NCBI GenBank assembly: GCA_963556255.1
Contig: OY744615.1
Location: 21,196,196-21,260,195, forward strand
DNA from: Allolobophora icterica
Taxonomy: Eukaryota; Annelida; Clitellata; Crassiclitellata; Lumbricidae
DNA: 64,000 nucleotides
Direction: 5' to 3'
Shown here: piece by piece, positions 25,106 through 38,708 of the stretch
Numbering within the stretch: the first letter of the stretch is position 1
How the letters are laid out: each line of letters begins with the position of its first letter
The notes under the pieces: model-generated
The model's input: the letters and a program-made list of their open reading frames with translations, nothing else
Databases searched by the model: none
What the model was told of the DNA's origin: nothing
Made by a program: the position numbers and the translations under genes

Positions 25106-25465
25106 AAAAGTGCACTTTCATGTTGTTGACTTAACTGTGATATCGGATAGGCAATAAGGACATGATTGATAGGTCAATTTATATATGCCATTAAATACTT
25201 AAAAGTAAGCAACATTTTGATTAAAAAAATTGTACATGTCTGTCTAATCTTCAGGGCGCAATAATAAAAATAGTACCGGAGTGAATTATATGTTTGTTTT
25301 TGGAATACAGTTATCTACTAAATGCGCAGTTCAAATCCCATTCTCTTCCTATCTTAAGGCGTGCCTATTTTACTCTTAGTCTTAGCCCTATCTCTTAGAC
25401 GGGTGTGTTTGCAGAGAGATTCAAAATATGGTGCTATAGGCCTACACCCCACACAAAAACATACA

Positions 25466-25506
<41 letters not shown>

Positions 25507-25631
25507 ACAGTCACACACCCAGGTGTGTTTTTGTAGGATTGAGTGTCCTGGTGAATCACAGTCTGGGCACGAGCTCAGTATATATAGTCGGCAGGCAACG
25601 TGTTGTGGAAACGGTAAAACGAGAGGGGTAG

Positions 25632-25845
25632 CAGGGCTGTAGTCGAAGGTATGCGCGGGTAGGCCTATACAGCGTATACTCGCCCCTAGAGACCGTATAC
25701 TCACCTCACAAATATTTTTATTTATTTATATTAAAATACTGTAGCGTATAATCACAAAATACTATAGCGTATACTCACCTCTAATTTGTTGTGGAAAACT
25801 AACCGGTGGCGTGTACTCGCCTCTTATTTTACCACTACAGCCCTG
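25632..25845. mobile_element. hAT-type MITE, 214 bp
   Basis: Ends CAGGGCTGTAGT / ACTACAGCCCTG; near-identical flanks AGGGGTAG and AGGGGCAG. Subterminal TGTAGTCGAAGGTATGCG resembles the hAT at 21808, and GCGTATACTCRCC is repeated inside. A (GAT)n array starts 18 bp to the right. Confidence 0.85.
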
Positions 25846-25862
25846 AGGGGCAGGCTACACAT

Positions 25863-26147
<285 letters not shown>

Positions 26148-26375
26148 ACGACGTCAGAACGATGACGATGACGACGATTATGATGGTGATGATGAGATGC
26201 AAGCCTATTATAACCCCAAGAACGCATTCGTTTTGGTGCAGCCTGACTGGCAGAATGTGAGTAGCCGGGATCTGTTTAACCGATCCCTCCCGATCCGCTA
26301 TCGCAAAAATTCAGAAGAAAACCGAAACCGAAACCTTAATTCTCTAGGTTAACTATATGAAGCATATAAAACTAA

Positions 26376-26780
26376 TTGCCAAAATGCTACAAATGTGTCT
26401 ATATGTATTTTATCATGACGAATAGCACTGTATTTGGGTTCAAATTAGTATCAAGGGGCTTATTTATCCTTATCTTTATTAATTATAAGATACTAAAACC
26501 TGACCAGATAAAGAAATATCAGATTGGCCTATTCATGTATAAACTCTCAAGAAATCTCTTACCTACCAATTTCAAAATTTCATTTAGTGTGGGCTCTGAC
26601 ATCCACCACCACAGCACGAGGAATCGAGGATGGCCGGTAAATATAGGCCAGGTTGGGCACGTACACCAGGAAATTATGTACTACTGTCACGGGCCCACAA
26701 TTGTGGAACGGCTTGCCTCCTTCCCTTACCCAGGTGTAGTCCCCGGCGCCGCCGCCATCCGCCGCCGCCGCCGCCGCTAA
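26376..26780 (+). pseudogene. LINE ORF2 C-terminal fragment (CR1-like)
   Basis: Reads KYQIGLFMYKLSRNLLPTNF, then HHHSTRNRG, then HGPTIVERLASFP, the C-terminal pattern of CR1-like ORF2 (GLFMYK, HxxxTRN, GPxIWNxLP). It opens with ATCATGACGAATAGCACTGTATTT, also present at 34304. It ends in a (CCG)n run at 26740-26777. Confidence 0.7.
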
Positions 26781-27134
26781 GCTCTCAAGTCGAAACCAGT
26801 CGCTAAGCTATCGACTGCTAGCGACTTCGTTCACTTAATATTTTGCTTGTTGTTTAATCGCGGTTTCCATGTTTTGATTTGACGAAGACATCAGCAGCAG
26901 GATATGAGCAACACTTACAATACAATACAACAATACAACGTTTGTTGAGGAAAACAAGCTGACATGCCGCAACTTGGTACATTAAAAGAGAAAGAGTTTT
27001 GCTCTATTAGTAAGAGTTCTTGTAGAGAATACAGGGGATATAGTTGTTGTTTTCTTTTTTGCTAAAGTGAATTTATGCATTCTATTACGAAGATGGTGTT
27101 GATGATTACGAAGAGGGCAAGAGGCGGAAATAAG

Positions 27135-27501
27135 CAGGGTGAGAATTGTCAGAGGTTTGGGGGATCATCCCCTAGTCTTTCTTAGAACCCCACAGTTAAG
27201 TCTTCATACACACTCCAGGGGTCGTTTCCAACCTCCTCAGCTGTGCTGGTGTGATTTAGCATTATTTGATTCTGAATCACTGACAAAGTGAAGAAATTTC
27301 AATGGTGTATATGTATGCATTTTTTAATTTTCTCAACAAAGGATTTTGATTCGAGTCTGACTTGGAAAACTGCTAGCGTTGAAATCTGCTGCTTTCAAAT
27401 TTCGCTGACATCAGTTTGCAAAATACGAATAAAACATTCAACTCCAATGGATCAAAGTCTAACCCCCCCCCCCCCGTCTTATTTTTACAATTCTCACACT
27501 G
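27135..27501. mobile_element. hAT-type MITE, second copy of the 15288 family
   Basis: Starts CAGGGTGAGAATTGT, ends ACAATTCTCACACTG; interior is the reverse complement of 15288-15636 with a C-homopolymer near 27463. Flanks GAAATAAG / GGAAAAAG match at 6 of 8 bases. Confidence 0.82.
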
Positions 27502-27867
27502 GGAAAAAGTGCTGGAGTACGTGATTCTCGTTATCTGCTACTGCCTGAAAGACCCACGCATCAGCAGTTTCGAACAACTGATTGACCGTAAGGTCGGATA
27601 CTACTATAAATCCTCCTTGCTTCATTCAATTTATCAGGCGTTCAATTTCACGAATTCACCTTAACATTAATTTTCACAGTCATCGATCTGTCCTCTGTCA
27701 GCATGCCCACATGGAGCGGAGTCCATATTGGACCTGTATAGAGCTCATATGGGTTCCATCTAATGCCCACGAATATGATGGCACGGTCAGTATATAGTAT
27801 GCGGTAAAATGCGTTATATTGTTAGGTAATCAAGTATGTCCAATAGACATAGGCCTACCTAATTACC

Positions 27868-28010
27868 TGAGAAGTCGATAGCAAGTCGCTAAGTCAGTCG
27901 GTAAGGCTAAGCGACTTAGTCAGTCGATAAGCATGCGACTTAGTCGACTGAGTCGCTAAGTCAGTCGCTAACTCGTCAAGTCAGTCCGTAAATCCTTAGC
28001 GACTGACTCC
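27868..28010. repeat. AGTCGCTAAG-type palindromic repeats
   Basis: Many AGTCGCTAAGTC words and their complement GACTTAGTC; a smaller block of the same words lies at 26776-26826, after (CCG)n. Confidence 0.75.
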
Positions 28011-28039
28011 GGGTACTACCCAGGTGGGGTCCTCTTTGC

Positions 28040-28570
28040 TCTTTAAAAAATTACTGCGAAAACATCTGATTTTGACTGATGGTTAGCACTTACTTACTAA
28101 AGACGTTTGACTATTATAATTTGCTTTGCATTTCGCGGGGATGTTTAATTATCCCCCCTCCCACGCCCTGAGATTTGGTGTGTTCCCTTTCGTATCTGAG
28201 TCTCCCATGAGTATAAACCTTCCGATTAATCTTCGGATAACTTTCTCTTCTTTGTTTTCCTCCTTCCGTTTACCATATTCTTTTTTTAATTTATTTCTTG
28301 GTTTCTCCTTCTAGCTGCCCAAGCGTCGGCAGTATAGTTAAGATAAGTGGTTTTTTCCCGTTTCTTCTTCTTTTCGAGGAATTAATTAAAATTTCAAGTT
28401 GGTTCTTGCGCCATGTTAGTAGTCTTGGGCTCTTGGCAATAAGGTGTCCCTGGAAGCGGGAGTTCATCTCTTTAGGGACATCCTTTTGTCACCAGTTTGT
28501 GTTATGAGACGTTATCATGTTTTGTTTCTGTTCTATGGTTTCAATAAATGATTTTGTCATTGTCATTTTC
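28040..28570 (+). repeat. Probable LINE 3' UTR with (TCATTG)n tail
   Basis: Long T-rich stretch with no coding words, ending AATAAATGATTTTGTCATTG and further TCATTG/TCATTT units, a tail typical of Rex/CR1-type elements. Family assignment is inference. Confidence 0.4.
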
Positions 28571-28609
28571 ATTGTCATTAATTAAGACAGTGACTCCCCT
28601 GCGCAAAAA

Positions 28610-28966
28610 AGAACAGAAGCAGATTTAGCTGAAAACGCCAAAGCACTGTGTGTGAGTGATGAAGTGAAACAGTCGGACCACTCGGACCACTTCCACCTTC
28701 TCTAGGTGAATTATATGCTGTTAATTTATTATTTGATTTATTTAAAATATTGGCTTGGGTAGCAGGCCCTACTGATGTTGAAAATCGTTGAGACACGTAA
28801 GCTTATATTTAAATCTCAACCAATGAAACAAGCTACAAGTGACAAATAAGGTTGATGGTTGCTAAAAAAATCGAACGTGGCAAACTTAAGTTGAATCCTG
28901 GGATGTCAAAAAGTAATGGGTTACGAGATCAAGCCGAGAAACTATCATACGATTAGCATTTTATGG
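28610..28966. repeat. Long dispersed repeat X, copy 1
   Basis: About 360 bp closely similar to 34390-34755 in the same orientation (shared GAAAACGCCAAAGCACTGT, GTTGATGGTTGCTAAA, CAAGCCGAGAAACTA). No coding signal recognised. Confidence 0.8.
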
Positions 28967-29164
28967 TTTATTGTTTTGTACCCGTTGGACATTCACTTTA
29001 ACTGCATTGAACCTCATAGTTTGGTTCCATTCTCTATCTGAAAGCGTGTTCTGCTGAAAACAGCGACTACGATTAACGCTCGTCGATAAGATGGTCTCTG
29101 CGCTTAGTTTTCAAGTGGTGCTTTAGAAATTTGAAGTTTACGATTAGGTATTCTCGTCTGCTTG

Positions 29165-29358
29165 CAGAGGCGTAACTTTGGTCTAAAAAGTGGGGGTACC
29201 AGTTTCTGACATACACGAAGCAAGGCGGAGACTGCGATCTCTGGGAAGGCACAATAATAAAATATTGATTGGCATTGTTCAAAAAGAGGGGACACGGTAC
29301 CCCAGTCCAAAAAGTTGGGGTACGGGTACCCCTCGTACTTCCACAAATTATGCCTATG
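29165..29358. mobile_element. hAT-type MITE, CAGRGGCGTAAC family, copy B
   Basis: Same ends and interior (TCTGGGAAGGCACAATAATA block) as copies A and C. The flanking octamers do not match, so one side has been altered since insertion. Confidence 0.75.
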
Positions 29359-29639
29359 CATCCAAGTGTAGTGGGGTTTGGGAGGGGTACTTCGGGTTGC
29401 GGGGGTACAACCCACGGAAACTTTTGAAACCTCAATCGCTCGTACGTACATTCTAGTGTACTTTGATGAAGCCGTGTAACTGCTGTCTAAATCCATGTGT
29501 TTCATCATTCACGTCCGGAAGCTTTGAAATTTCTACCATTTTGTTGTTAACAATTAAGCTTCACAGACCATTGGCAAAATCCTTGTCATTGGTCAATCGA
29601 AGTTCCAGTGTATAAAAAATCAAGTTGCTTCATACTGGT

Positions 29640-29830
29640 TACACCTATGCTATCCATCCACCTATGGACCCCTACCACCGTTCATCCATCCACCCCATTA
29701 AGACATTCATTCCTTCATCCATTCACCCACGCACCGATCAACTGGTTTGTCTGTCCGTGTATCCATCCATCATCCATCCATCAATCTATACGTCCATCCA
29801 TCATCAATCCTTCCATTCATCGATTCAAAG
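29640..29830. repeat. Degenerate (CCAT)n tract
   Basis: CCATCCAT words mixed with CATTCATT; no gene. Confidence 0.8.
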
Positions 29831-29934
29831 CCAGATATCTCACTGAAAATGTGCTTCGACGTTTACTGATTATACTTTTGCCTATAAAGCACGCCATTCA
29901 TGTTATTATTCGCTGATTATTGCATAATTATTGC

Positions 29935-30200
29935 CATGGGCGGCGATCCCGGGGGTCTAGGGGGACAAGACCCCCACCTTTAACAGTGGGGGGACACGCC
30001 ATACATCGGACCCCCCCAAATTTTGAAGAAACACCAAAAAAAGGTCATCAAATTTGTTCGTACTCAGGTTATAAAATTTTTCGCGCTGCGCGCGAAAAAT
30101 TTTTTAGACCTCTTTTTTGACCAGATCAGTTTAAAACTCTTTTTTGACCAGATCAGTTCCAAAATGTCCCCCCACCTCTCAAACAAGATCGCCGCCACTG
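29935..30200. mobile_element. hAT-type MITE, GGCGGCGATC family, copy 1
   Basis: Starts CATGGGCGGCGATCCCGGG, ends AAGATCGCCGCCACTG; perfect duplications ATTATTGC at 29927-29934 and 30201-30208. An internal palindrome AAAATTTTTCGCGC...GCGCGAAAAATTTTTT lies at about 30076-30106. Confidence 0.9.
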
Positions 30201-30427
30201 ATTATTGCCATAATAAATCTTAAATTTATGCGCTGTTGCATCCTAAGAGTTGCAATTTAACCGTATAAATCACCGTCCCAGACATTTTAAGATTCTAAAA
30301 GTTGTAATTATTTTGTAGTCGGAACACCTAACTCTATCTGACTTTGCAAACTAAAAGTATTAAGCTTCCTAATGAAAGTATCATTCCCCGTGTCTTCTCA
30401 ACATACAAGTCGCAAGCTTGCTATTGA

Positions 30428-30622
30428 TGGGGAGGGGGATAGAGTAGTGGTATCACTCATGGCCAGGAGCATATAAGGTACGCGGATCGACTCCCGTACC
30501 CCCCCCCTCTAGGGCGGCGCCTTGCATGGCTGCCAAACCATGTGTTAATTAAGATTTTGAGTAGTAGTAGACTTCGAGAGGCGCTATAGAAATATCCGGA
30601 ATAAATAAATAAATAAATAAAA
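30428..30622 (+). mobile_element. tRNA-derived SINE with LINE-like tail
   Basis: The head has an A box like TAGAGTAGTGGTA (30443-30455) and a B box GGATCGACTCC (30484-30494) at tRNA-like spacing. The body ends CGAGAGGCGCTATAGAAAT and (AATA)n. The tail matches 3' ends of LINE fragments in this window (GGCGCTATATAAATTT), as in stringent LINE-SINE pairs. Confidence 0.7.
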
Positions 30623-30719
30623 TAGAGCACAACGGTTTTCTGTCATCGTCTTCGTATAACGGTATAGTCGGACTTACCATAATTATATGTAAACTTGCTT
30701 ACTTACTTTCACGCAAATG

Positions 30720-31310
30720 GTCCATTTATTCAATTGTTCAACATATGGACGCAAAATATGATGCACAAATGTTATGATATAATTGCAAAAGTAAACTAAA
30801 ATATAATTAAGTGTATTTAAAATGTATACTTGATTAAAATTACTCCATTTTGACGTGACAACATAGGCTGTGCAAATAGGTTGCACAAGGGTACAACTCA
30901 AAATACACCTTAAAGCTAAATTTGAATTTATTTAAATATTTAAACTATAATGTAAATGTCAAAATTATTCCATTTTCATGTGACAACATAGGCTGTGCAA
31001 ATAGATTGTACAACTTATAATACAAATAAAAGTAATTTTTTCTAATATTTAAACTATAATGTAAATATAATATCAAATTCCCTCCCCTTCCCCTCCTTCT
31101 GGGCCAGAATTGAGGCGACTGAAGGCAGGCGGTGTGCCATATAGCATACAAATGACTGCAATATATAACTTTTATATTTGAAAACTATACTAAATGTATT
31201 TTAAAATTTGTAAGTATATTAAAATAATAAATGGAATAAAATGTACAAAGTGCTCTTCTCACTCATTTGCAACGATATGCTGTGTAAATAGACCATACAG
31301 ATCAACCTTT
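30720..31310. repeat. Diverged tandem array, about 125-bp unit, AT-rich
   Basis: GTGACAACATAGGCTGTGCAA occurs at about 30853 and 30978, 125 bp apart in similar surroundings; weaker copies near 31270. Confidence 0.65.
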
Positions 31311-31827
31311 AATATATGCTAAAATATAAAATAACTTAATTTACAATATAATTTAAATATAAATAAAATATTAACTTTATTAAGCTAGTTTTTGAATTCC
31401 TAGAAGAAATTATTTTAATTAAAACACATGCACATCAAAATACTAGCCAATAGCATATCCATATAAAACGCGCAAAAGTACAACTTATAATTCAAATATA
31501 ATTAAACTATATTAGATATAAATAAAATATATTAAATAAAATTAAATTGATTTGAGCAATAGCTGTGAATTTCTTTTAGCGCGCATCGACCCTGTAGGCC
31601 CTACTTGGTTGCAAGATTCGATTACTGGGCCTATATACGTTTCTGGGAAAGACTTTTCATTAAATGGACGCCAAACCATCAATAATCAAACAGGTACATT
31701 AGTTATTTAAAATTTGGCTACTCACCCAACCGTCATCATAATACAGAGTGTATGTTCTTATGGAATTGTTCTCTGTTTCCATAAGAACACTAAATGTACC
31801 GTGTACGATCTATTTGAGACACAGTAG

Positions 31828-32105
31828 CACTGGCGTAAACTCGCCCAAAATATTGTGGGGATGGGGTCTGGACCAGAGGTGCAAAAAACAAGTTTTTTCA
31901 AGATGAAAAGTTGTTTTGTCGTTGTTTTATTCGTTTTTTATGTTTTTTATGGTTTTTGTTGTTTTGGTTGTTTTTAAGATTTTCGAATCATAAAAATCAT
32001 GAAAAATGGCACGAAGAAGAGCTCCAACTCAGTTAAATTCAGCTGCAATTTCAGAAAATTAAAAACACGTGCCCCGGCTGCCCCCCTCCAGAGTCTACGC
32101 CTATG
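31828..32105. mobile_element. hAT-type MITE with CACTGGCGTAAAC / CTACGCCTATG ends
   Basis: 278 bp; flanks CACAGTAG (31820-31827) and CAGAGTAG (32106-32113) match at 7 of 8. The ends belong to the same CA-x-GGCGTA terminus class as the MITEs at 3913 and 52592. Interior is rich in TTTTGTTGTTTT. Confidence 0.75.
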
Positions 32106-32124
32106 CAGAGTAGCCGATTGGTTA

Positions 32125-32280
32125 TAGAGCGATTCTTTCATTCATTCTTTCTTTCTTTCTATCAATCTTTCTATCTATCTATCTTTCTTTCATTCATTCA
32201 TTATTACTATCTATCTATCTTTCATTCTTTTATTCATTCTATCTTTCTTTCTATCTATTATTCATTCATTCATTCAGATC
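32125..32280. repeat. (CTTT)/(CTAT)/(CATT) tract
   Basis: Low-complexity tetranucleotides just right of the MITE at 31828. Confidence 0.9.
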
Positions 32281-32502
32281 ATTTGTATAGAGCTTCCGTG
32301 ATACAGTATCTACTCATAGACGCTCGATCGCAGACCAGCTTCGACGAAACAGAACAGTTGTTAATGATAGTATTTCAGTCGAGCACATGTACTTCAAGTG
32401 TCAATACGACAGGTTTTAGAGACAGGAAACGTGAAAAGAAGCATTTCGGATTACAAGTGAGCAGGAGGAAATACCGGAGTTACCTCATTGAGTGCGAATA
32501 GC

Positions 32503-32870
32503 AGATGTCATCATGTAGCATATATAGGGAACAGTTTACATGGGTGGGTAGTTTTTTAAAGGCCTAACTCCGCCATTTGCAAACGGTACTCATTTTGGCC
32601 CCGTTCCATTCAGAGATGGCGAGATATAACCTGTAGGCCCATGTTTGCATGGCAGTGAAACTTTGCCTCCCAAAACCCATGTATGTGCATGAATCTCATT
32701 CTATCGCTTCGTAGGATTATTGTCATTGCAGGTGTCATCGTGTAGCATATATAGGTAACATTTCGCATGGGTTTGTATTTTTTTAAAGGCCTAACCCCGC
32801 CATCGTCTCAGATTCATCTGACAGTGAAACTTTGCCTCCCAAAACCCATAGATGTGCACGAATCTCTCCG
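32503..32870. repeat. Tandem duplication of a 200-bp block
   Basis: GTGTAGCATATATAGG, TTTAAAGGCCTAAC, CCGCCAT and TGAAACTTTGCCTCCCAAAA occur in the same order in 32503-32705 and 32730-32868. Confidence 0.75.
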
Positions 32871-33499
32871 CTCTGGACCAATAATTGGACCTTTGCAACA
32901 AAAGTTACAAGATATAGGCCTATATAAAACTTGTTTAGGTTAATTGGAGCAGCAACAGAAGAAATTTATTGAGTTGTATGTACGCGTTTTAACTAGTTTT
33001 AAATTTTAGGTTATTTTAATTAAATCGTACGACAAAGGAAGTTTCTGCCTCTTCTATATACTTAGAGACAGCAATTCTAAACGGCAATTGGCTGAAACAA
33101 TTAATTATAGGACAAGTCCAAAGAGCAATGGCTGACATCAGAATACACTGTAATTTGGTCAACTAAACATGCATAGGGCCTACGTGCATGCAGGTATTTG
33201 CTTTGCAAAAACCCCCAAAACGGTCATCTTCTGCCGCAACTTTTTCAGTAAGTTTGACAGTTTCTTTGTAATAGCATTAATCGCGTGTTTGGAAAACATA
33301 CAATTTTGACACATGGCGCATTAGTATCTGCTGTTTCAGAGCTTACCTAAAATTTGAATTTGAAAAAGACTGACGTACGGCTTCTTGGCAACCGATGACG
33401 TCATCTATATTGTGAGCCTTCTATTTTTAGATCATCAATCAATTTCAGTTCATTCTTCAATACAGGTTGTCATAGACGAAATATAATATGTTTTTATGA

Positions 33500-34320
33500 T
33501 CCATTTGTTGCGTCAAAATGAACCCTGGACCTAACTCGAAACATCTACAACTTGGAATACTAAACTGCCGTTCTGCCGAAAACAAAGCTGAACTCATTCA
33601 CGACGTCATCCTCGAAAATAACCTTGACATTTTCATCATCACAGAAACCTGGATTAAACCTGACAACCCTCCTGCAATCTGCGAAGATAAATTGAAGGAT
33701 ATAAATGCCTCCAGCACTGTCGCTCGGTCCGCAGAGGTGGTGGAGTTGTCATCGTCTACCGCCAAGAAATCAACCTAAAAATCCTCAAATTATCATCCAC
33801 TGTTTCGTCATATGAGCGTCTGTGCGCTAGAGCCTTTTTTGGACCGTCCACTATCAACATCCTTGGAATCTAAAGATCAAAACCCAGCACTGCCTTCCAA
33901 TGTCTTTTTCGACGAATTCTCCGATCTTCTTGATGAGCACTCAACCACACCCGGATACCCTCTTATCTACGGAGACTTCAACTGCCCTGGAAACCCTTCG
34001 ACTCTCCAACATACTTTTCTCCTACAATATGGCCCAACGCGTTTGTACTCCAACCCGAACGGGTACGTCGCTTGGAAACCTACTCGATCTACTACTAATC
34101 CAGCCAGAAGACAATAACTCAATCAAGGACATCCGGGTATCTGATCCAGGCATATCCGATCAATGCCTCATCACAACAACTTTTCAGTATAAGCTCAGGA
34201 AACCAAACATCATATGGTCATCTGCCAGAAACATCAATAAACTTGATCTAACCATGTTTCGCCAACACCTCCAAAGCGCTCTATGTTTCTCTTCCCCCTC
34301 CGAAGATCATGACGAATAGC
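33500..34320 (+). pseudogene. LINE ORF2 N-terminus: 2A-like NPGP and endonuclease, frameshifted
   Basis: From MNPGP (33518) the frame gives LGILNCRSAENKAELIHDVI and FIITETWI, the first motifs of an APE-type endonuclease; YGDFNCPGNP (about 33970) and DPGISDQCLITT follow in other frames. At least two frameshifts. 3' truncated: the RT is absent. Confidence 0.78.
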
Positions 34321-34389
34321 ACTGTATTTTGGTTAAAATATTATTAGGGCCTAGTACCAAGAAGCTTAATTAAGACCTGTTCAAAACGA

Positions 34390-34755
34390 ACAGAAGCAGA
34401 TTAAGTTGAAAACGCCAAAGCACTGTTTGTGAGTGATGAAGTGAAACGATCGGACCGCTTCCACCTTCTTTAGCTGAATTCACTGAATAATAATTGTATG
34501 CTGCAAATTTATTATTTTGATTAATTTAAATATTTGTTTGGGTAGTAGGCCTAGGCTATTGTTGTTGAAAATCGTTGAGGCACGTAGGCCTATATGCCCT
34601 ATTTAAGTCTCAATCAATGAAACATGTAAAAATAAGGTTGATGGTTGCTAAACAATCAAACGTGGAAAACTTAAGTTGAATCCTGGAATGTAAAAAAGAA
34701 ATGGGTTAAGATATCAAGCCGAGAAACTAACACACGATTAGCATTGCCATTTTAT
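34390..34755. repeat. Long dispersed repeat X, copy 2
   Basis: Partner of 28610-28966. A second shared block, about 29000-29160 and 36560-36715 (TGAACCTCATAGTTTGGT, GTGTTCTGCTGAAAAC), follows in the same order, separated here by the hAT element and a LINE. Confidence 0.8.
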
Positions 34756-34776
34756 GGACACGCGTGCGGCCTATAG

Positions 34777-35732
34777 CAGCGGTTCTCAACCTGTGGTCCG
34801 CGGACCACTGGTGGTCCGCGGCCATCTGTCTAGTGGTCCGCGAGCAAGGCCTATAATTTATATATTTTTTTTACAATTAAAAACATGCAAACAGACAAAT
34901 TTAACGACCCTCAGTGACAAGTGTCAGCTTTTAAGAAAAATCTTGATCTCTGGAAAAAAAAGGATATTGGAAGTCAACTTTGACATGCTTTTATCAAATG
35001 CATGAATGCACCGAGAGATCAATAAGCCAAAATTTGTGAATTTAATTTCCGGACATATTCAATCATTGCTGGATTAATTTAACTTCTACTGTGGTGATTT
35101 GAACGTTCAGAGTTTTTCGTGGGTTTCCAGACCGTTTCTTGCAAACGTTGATTCATTAAATATACCAATATCGGAATTAAACCAATTCATTGAACTGATT
35201 AGCGACGCTACATTGAGGATGTTGCACCCAAGAGTGAGCTTGATGAAATTTTGGATACAAGCTTCACATGAATATCCAGAACTGTATGAGAAAGCTTTCA
35301 AAACTATTTTACCTTTTGCAACATCGTATCTTTGTGACAGTGGATTTTCTGTGCTGGTTAAAACAAAATATCGTTGAACACTTGAAGTCGAAGATGAACC
35401 CCGATTTAGTCATTCAAGCATTGGGCCTACACCTCTTTGGATAAACTGTGCTCAAATATGCAAGCTCGACGATCACATTAGATTTAAAACGAATATTGTA
35501 GGCTATTTTCTTTACTTAAAGGTTTAAACATTTATTAAAATTAATAGTAAACAATAAGTAAAATACTTAATCTTATCAAATTTACTATTTTATACAATGA
35601 GTTTATATAAAGTTATAATTTTATAAGGTCGCATATATATGTGCACCAGTGGCACAATTTTTAGTGGTGGTCCGCGACCGAGGCACAGAATTTATAAGTG
35701 GTCCTTGAGTCCCAAAAGGTTGAGAACCGCTG
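34777..35732 (+). mobile_element. hAT transposon (ZBED5/Charlie-like), internally deleted
   Basis: Ends CAGCGGTTCTCAACC / GGTTGAGAACCGCTG, the termini typical of this group, with identical 8-bp duplications GCCTATAG at 34769-34776 and 35733-35740. Tandem GTGGTCCGCG motifs lie just inside both ends. A C-terminal transposase piece (about 35099-35440; EYPELYEKAFKTILPFATSYLCDSGFSVL, only partly quoted here by its start) reads to KTKYR, then an in-frame TGA at 35376-35378 is followed by recognisable LEVEDEP. Confidence 0.9.
35099..35377 (+). pseudogene. hAT transposase C-terminal fragment (ZBED5-like)
   Basis: The open stretch contains EYPELYEKAF, LPFATSYLCDSGFSVL and KTKYR, the C-terminal hATC region of ZBED5/FAM200-type transposases. 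It stops at TGA although family-like residues continue in the same frame afterwards, so a single premature stop plus loss of the N-terminal half explains it. Confidence 0.75.
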
Positions 35733-35744
35733 GCCTATAGGGTC

Positions 35745-36530
<786 letters not shown>

Positions 36531-36749
36531 GGCCTACATTCACTCTAAAAGCTCGGTCTCTGACTGCACTGAACCTCATAGTTTGGTCTTATTCTCTATC
36601 TGAAAGTGTGTTCTGCTGAAAACGGCGACTAGGATTGGCACTCGTGATAGCGTTTAGCTTTTACGTAGCGCTTTACAAAATTTGGAGCTTACGATTACGA
36701 TTAGGTAACTTCGTCTGTAGGCTTACTCACTGTTAGGTTCGCATTTCTG

Positions 36750-37058
<309 letters not shown>

Positions 37059-37479
37059 GAAAAAATCTGGCACTCCGTCATCTAGCTGTTTCTGAATTAG
37101 GACTTAAGGTAGCGATTCTGGTAACTTGTAGGCCTAGGCCTAACACTAGTTAGGCCTACACTAACACTTGAAATGTGTTGCACTTACTGCATATTCGGTT
37201 GCATCCTTATCCAAAGATGTCGCCCAGCTTCAATTTGTATGCCCTATTAAACGTGATATTTTTAATCGCCACAGGCGATCGAGCTACTCTAAAAATATAG
37301 AATTGCGTGTACATTATTCGTCGAGTTTCCTTTATAAATAAACATTATAATTAACTGAATGCATTGTTATGTAAACTTGAAGCAATTACGTAACCTTGCC
37401 GAATCTAACCTACTCCAACTGCACCAAACATAAACACGTACTTTAAATAGGCCTCCATGGGTAGGCCTACCTTTATGTA

Positions 37480-37850
37480 TCGATTCACCAACTGTTGAAT
37501 CTCTTACCTCCTAATTTTAATGACTATACGTCCAGCTTGGATCAGATTCATACCCACTACACTAGGAACTTGGACAAGTATCGTTCGGCATTTACACATT
37601 TAAGCGCACGTAAATTCTCAGCCAAGCATATAGGCCCCTCCGTTACTCGGTATGGAACGAGATCCCCACTGAAACTCGTCAGACGATCAATATCTACATA
37701 ATGTTTAAAAAGATGCTGCGCGCTCACTTAATAAGTAATTTAATAAACAACCATGTCGAATGGAGGACGAAGATGACACAGTAAGAGTAAACTTCGATCA
37801 TGCAATCATTGACACAAACATGGAATACCCAAAAGATCCACACCTGTTTT
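37480..37850 (+). pseudogene. LINE ORF2 C-terminal fragment
   Basis: Reads LLPPNFNDYTSSLDQIHTHY, TRNLDKYR, HIGPSV and, after a frame change, PTETRQTISIYIMFKKML, a CR1-like C-terminus. Confidence 0.7.
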
Positions 37851-38460
37851 GTGATTAACCTGTAGCCTCTGAGATAGTAGGCCTACGTAATCTACTTGAC
37901 TTGGGCGCCCTTGTCAGCCGAGTCTCAAAGATAAATTTGAAAATTTCCCATAAGATGAAACTGGACATCATTTCAGTGATAACTGGTATACAAAAAATTA
38001 GGAAAAGTGATTGTGAAATTGATAGACACTCACCAAAAGTTAATATTATGATTGCTTGTTGACTTTTTGCTAATGGGTCTGATAATTGCATGGAGTGATA
38101 AAAAAAATGGTTGCAAGAACTTTGCCAAAGGTAGACACAAAATTGAAAAACATGAACGTCGTGAAAGTCACAGAAAACCAGAGAAAGAAATTTTCTTACA
38201 AAATTCCGGTTTTTAACAACAGAAAGGAAAGAAATAGAAAAAAGGATGATTTTAAAACGTAGGCCTATCATAGATGCTGTTCTGTTTTTTGGGAAACGGG
38301 GATTGGCGTATATTCATAATGAATGTAGGCTAATTAGGCCTAATTGAAATTATTTATTTTGGTAAGTGGGCCTTTTTTATGTACTCGCTCTGGGTAGGGT
38401 GCTAAAACCTAGCTACGCCACATGCTCATTAGGCCTACCGCCTCAATTATTGCTGGTTGA

Positions 38461-38708
38461 CATGGGCGGCGATCCCGGGGGGGGGTCGAGGGGGATAAGA
38501 CCCCCACCTTTATGAGTGGGGGGGACACGCCATACATCGGACCCCCCCAATTTTGAGGAAACCCCAAAAAAGGTCATCAAATTTTTTCGCGCGTGAGCGC
38601 GAAAAAATTTTTTGGGACCTCTTTTTTCACCAGATCAGTTCAAAACTCTTTTTTCACCAGATCAGTCCAACATGTCCCCCCACCTGTCAAACAAGATCGC
38701 CGCCACTG
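38461..38708. mobile_element. hAT-type MITE, GGCGGCGATC family, copy 2
   Basis: Same ends and interior as copy 1; perfect duplications CTGGTTGA at 38453-38460 and 38709-38716. It lies 275 bp upstream of the NHEJ1 start codon, so it may sit in or beside that promoter. Confidence 0.9.

Noticed and set aside
26731..28022. A 1.3-kb transposon bounded by CAGGTGTAGTCCCCGG and CCGGGTACTACCCAG
   Set aside because: Ends are similar but the flanking octamers do not match and the inverted match has a gap.
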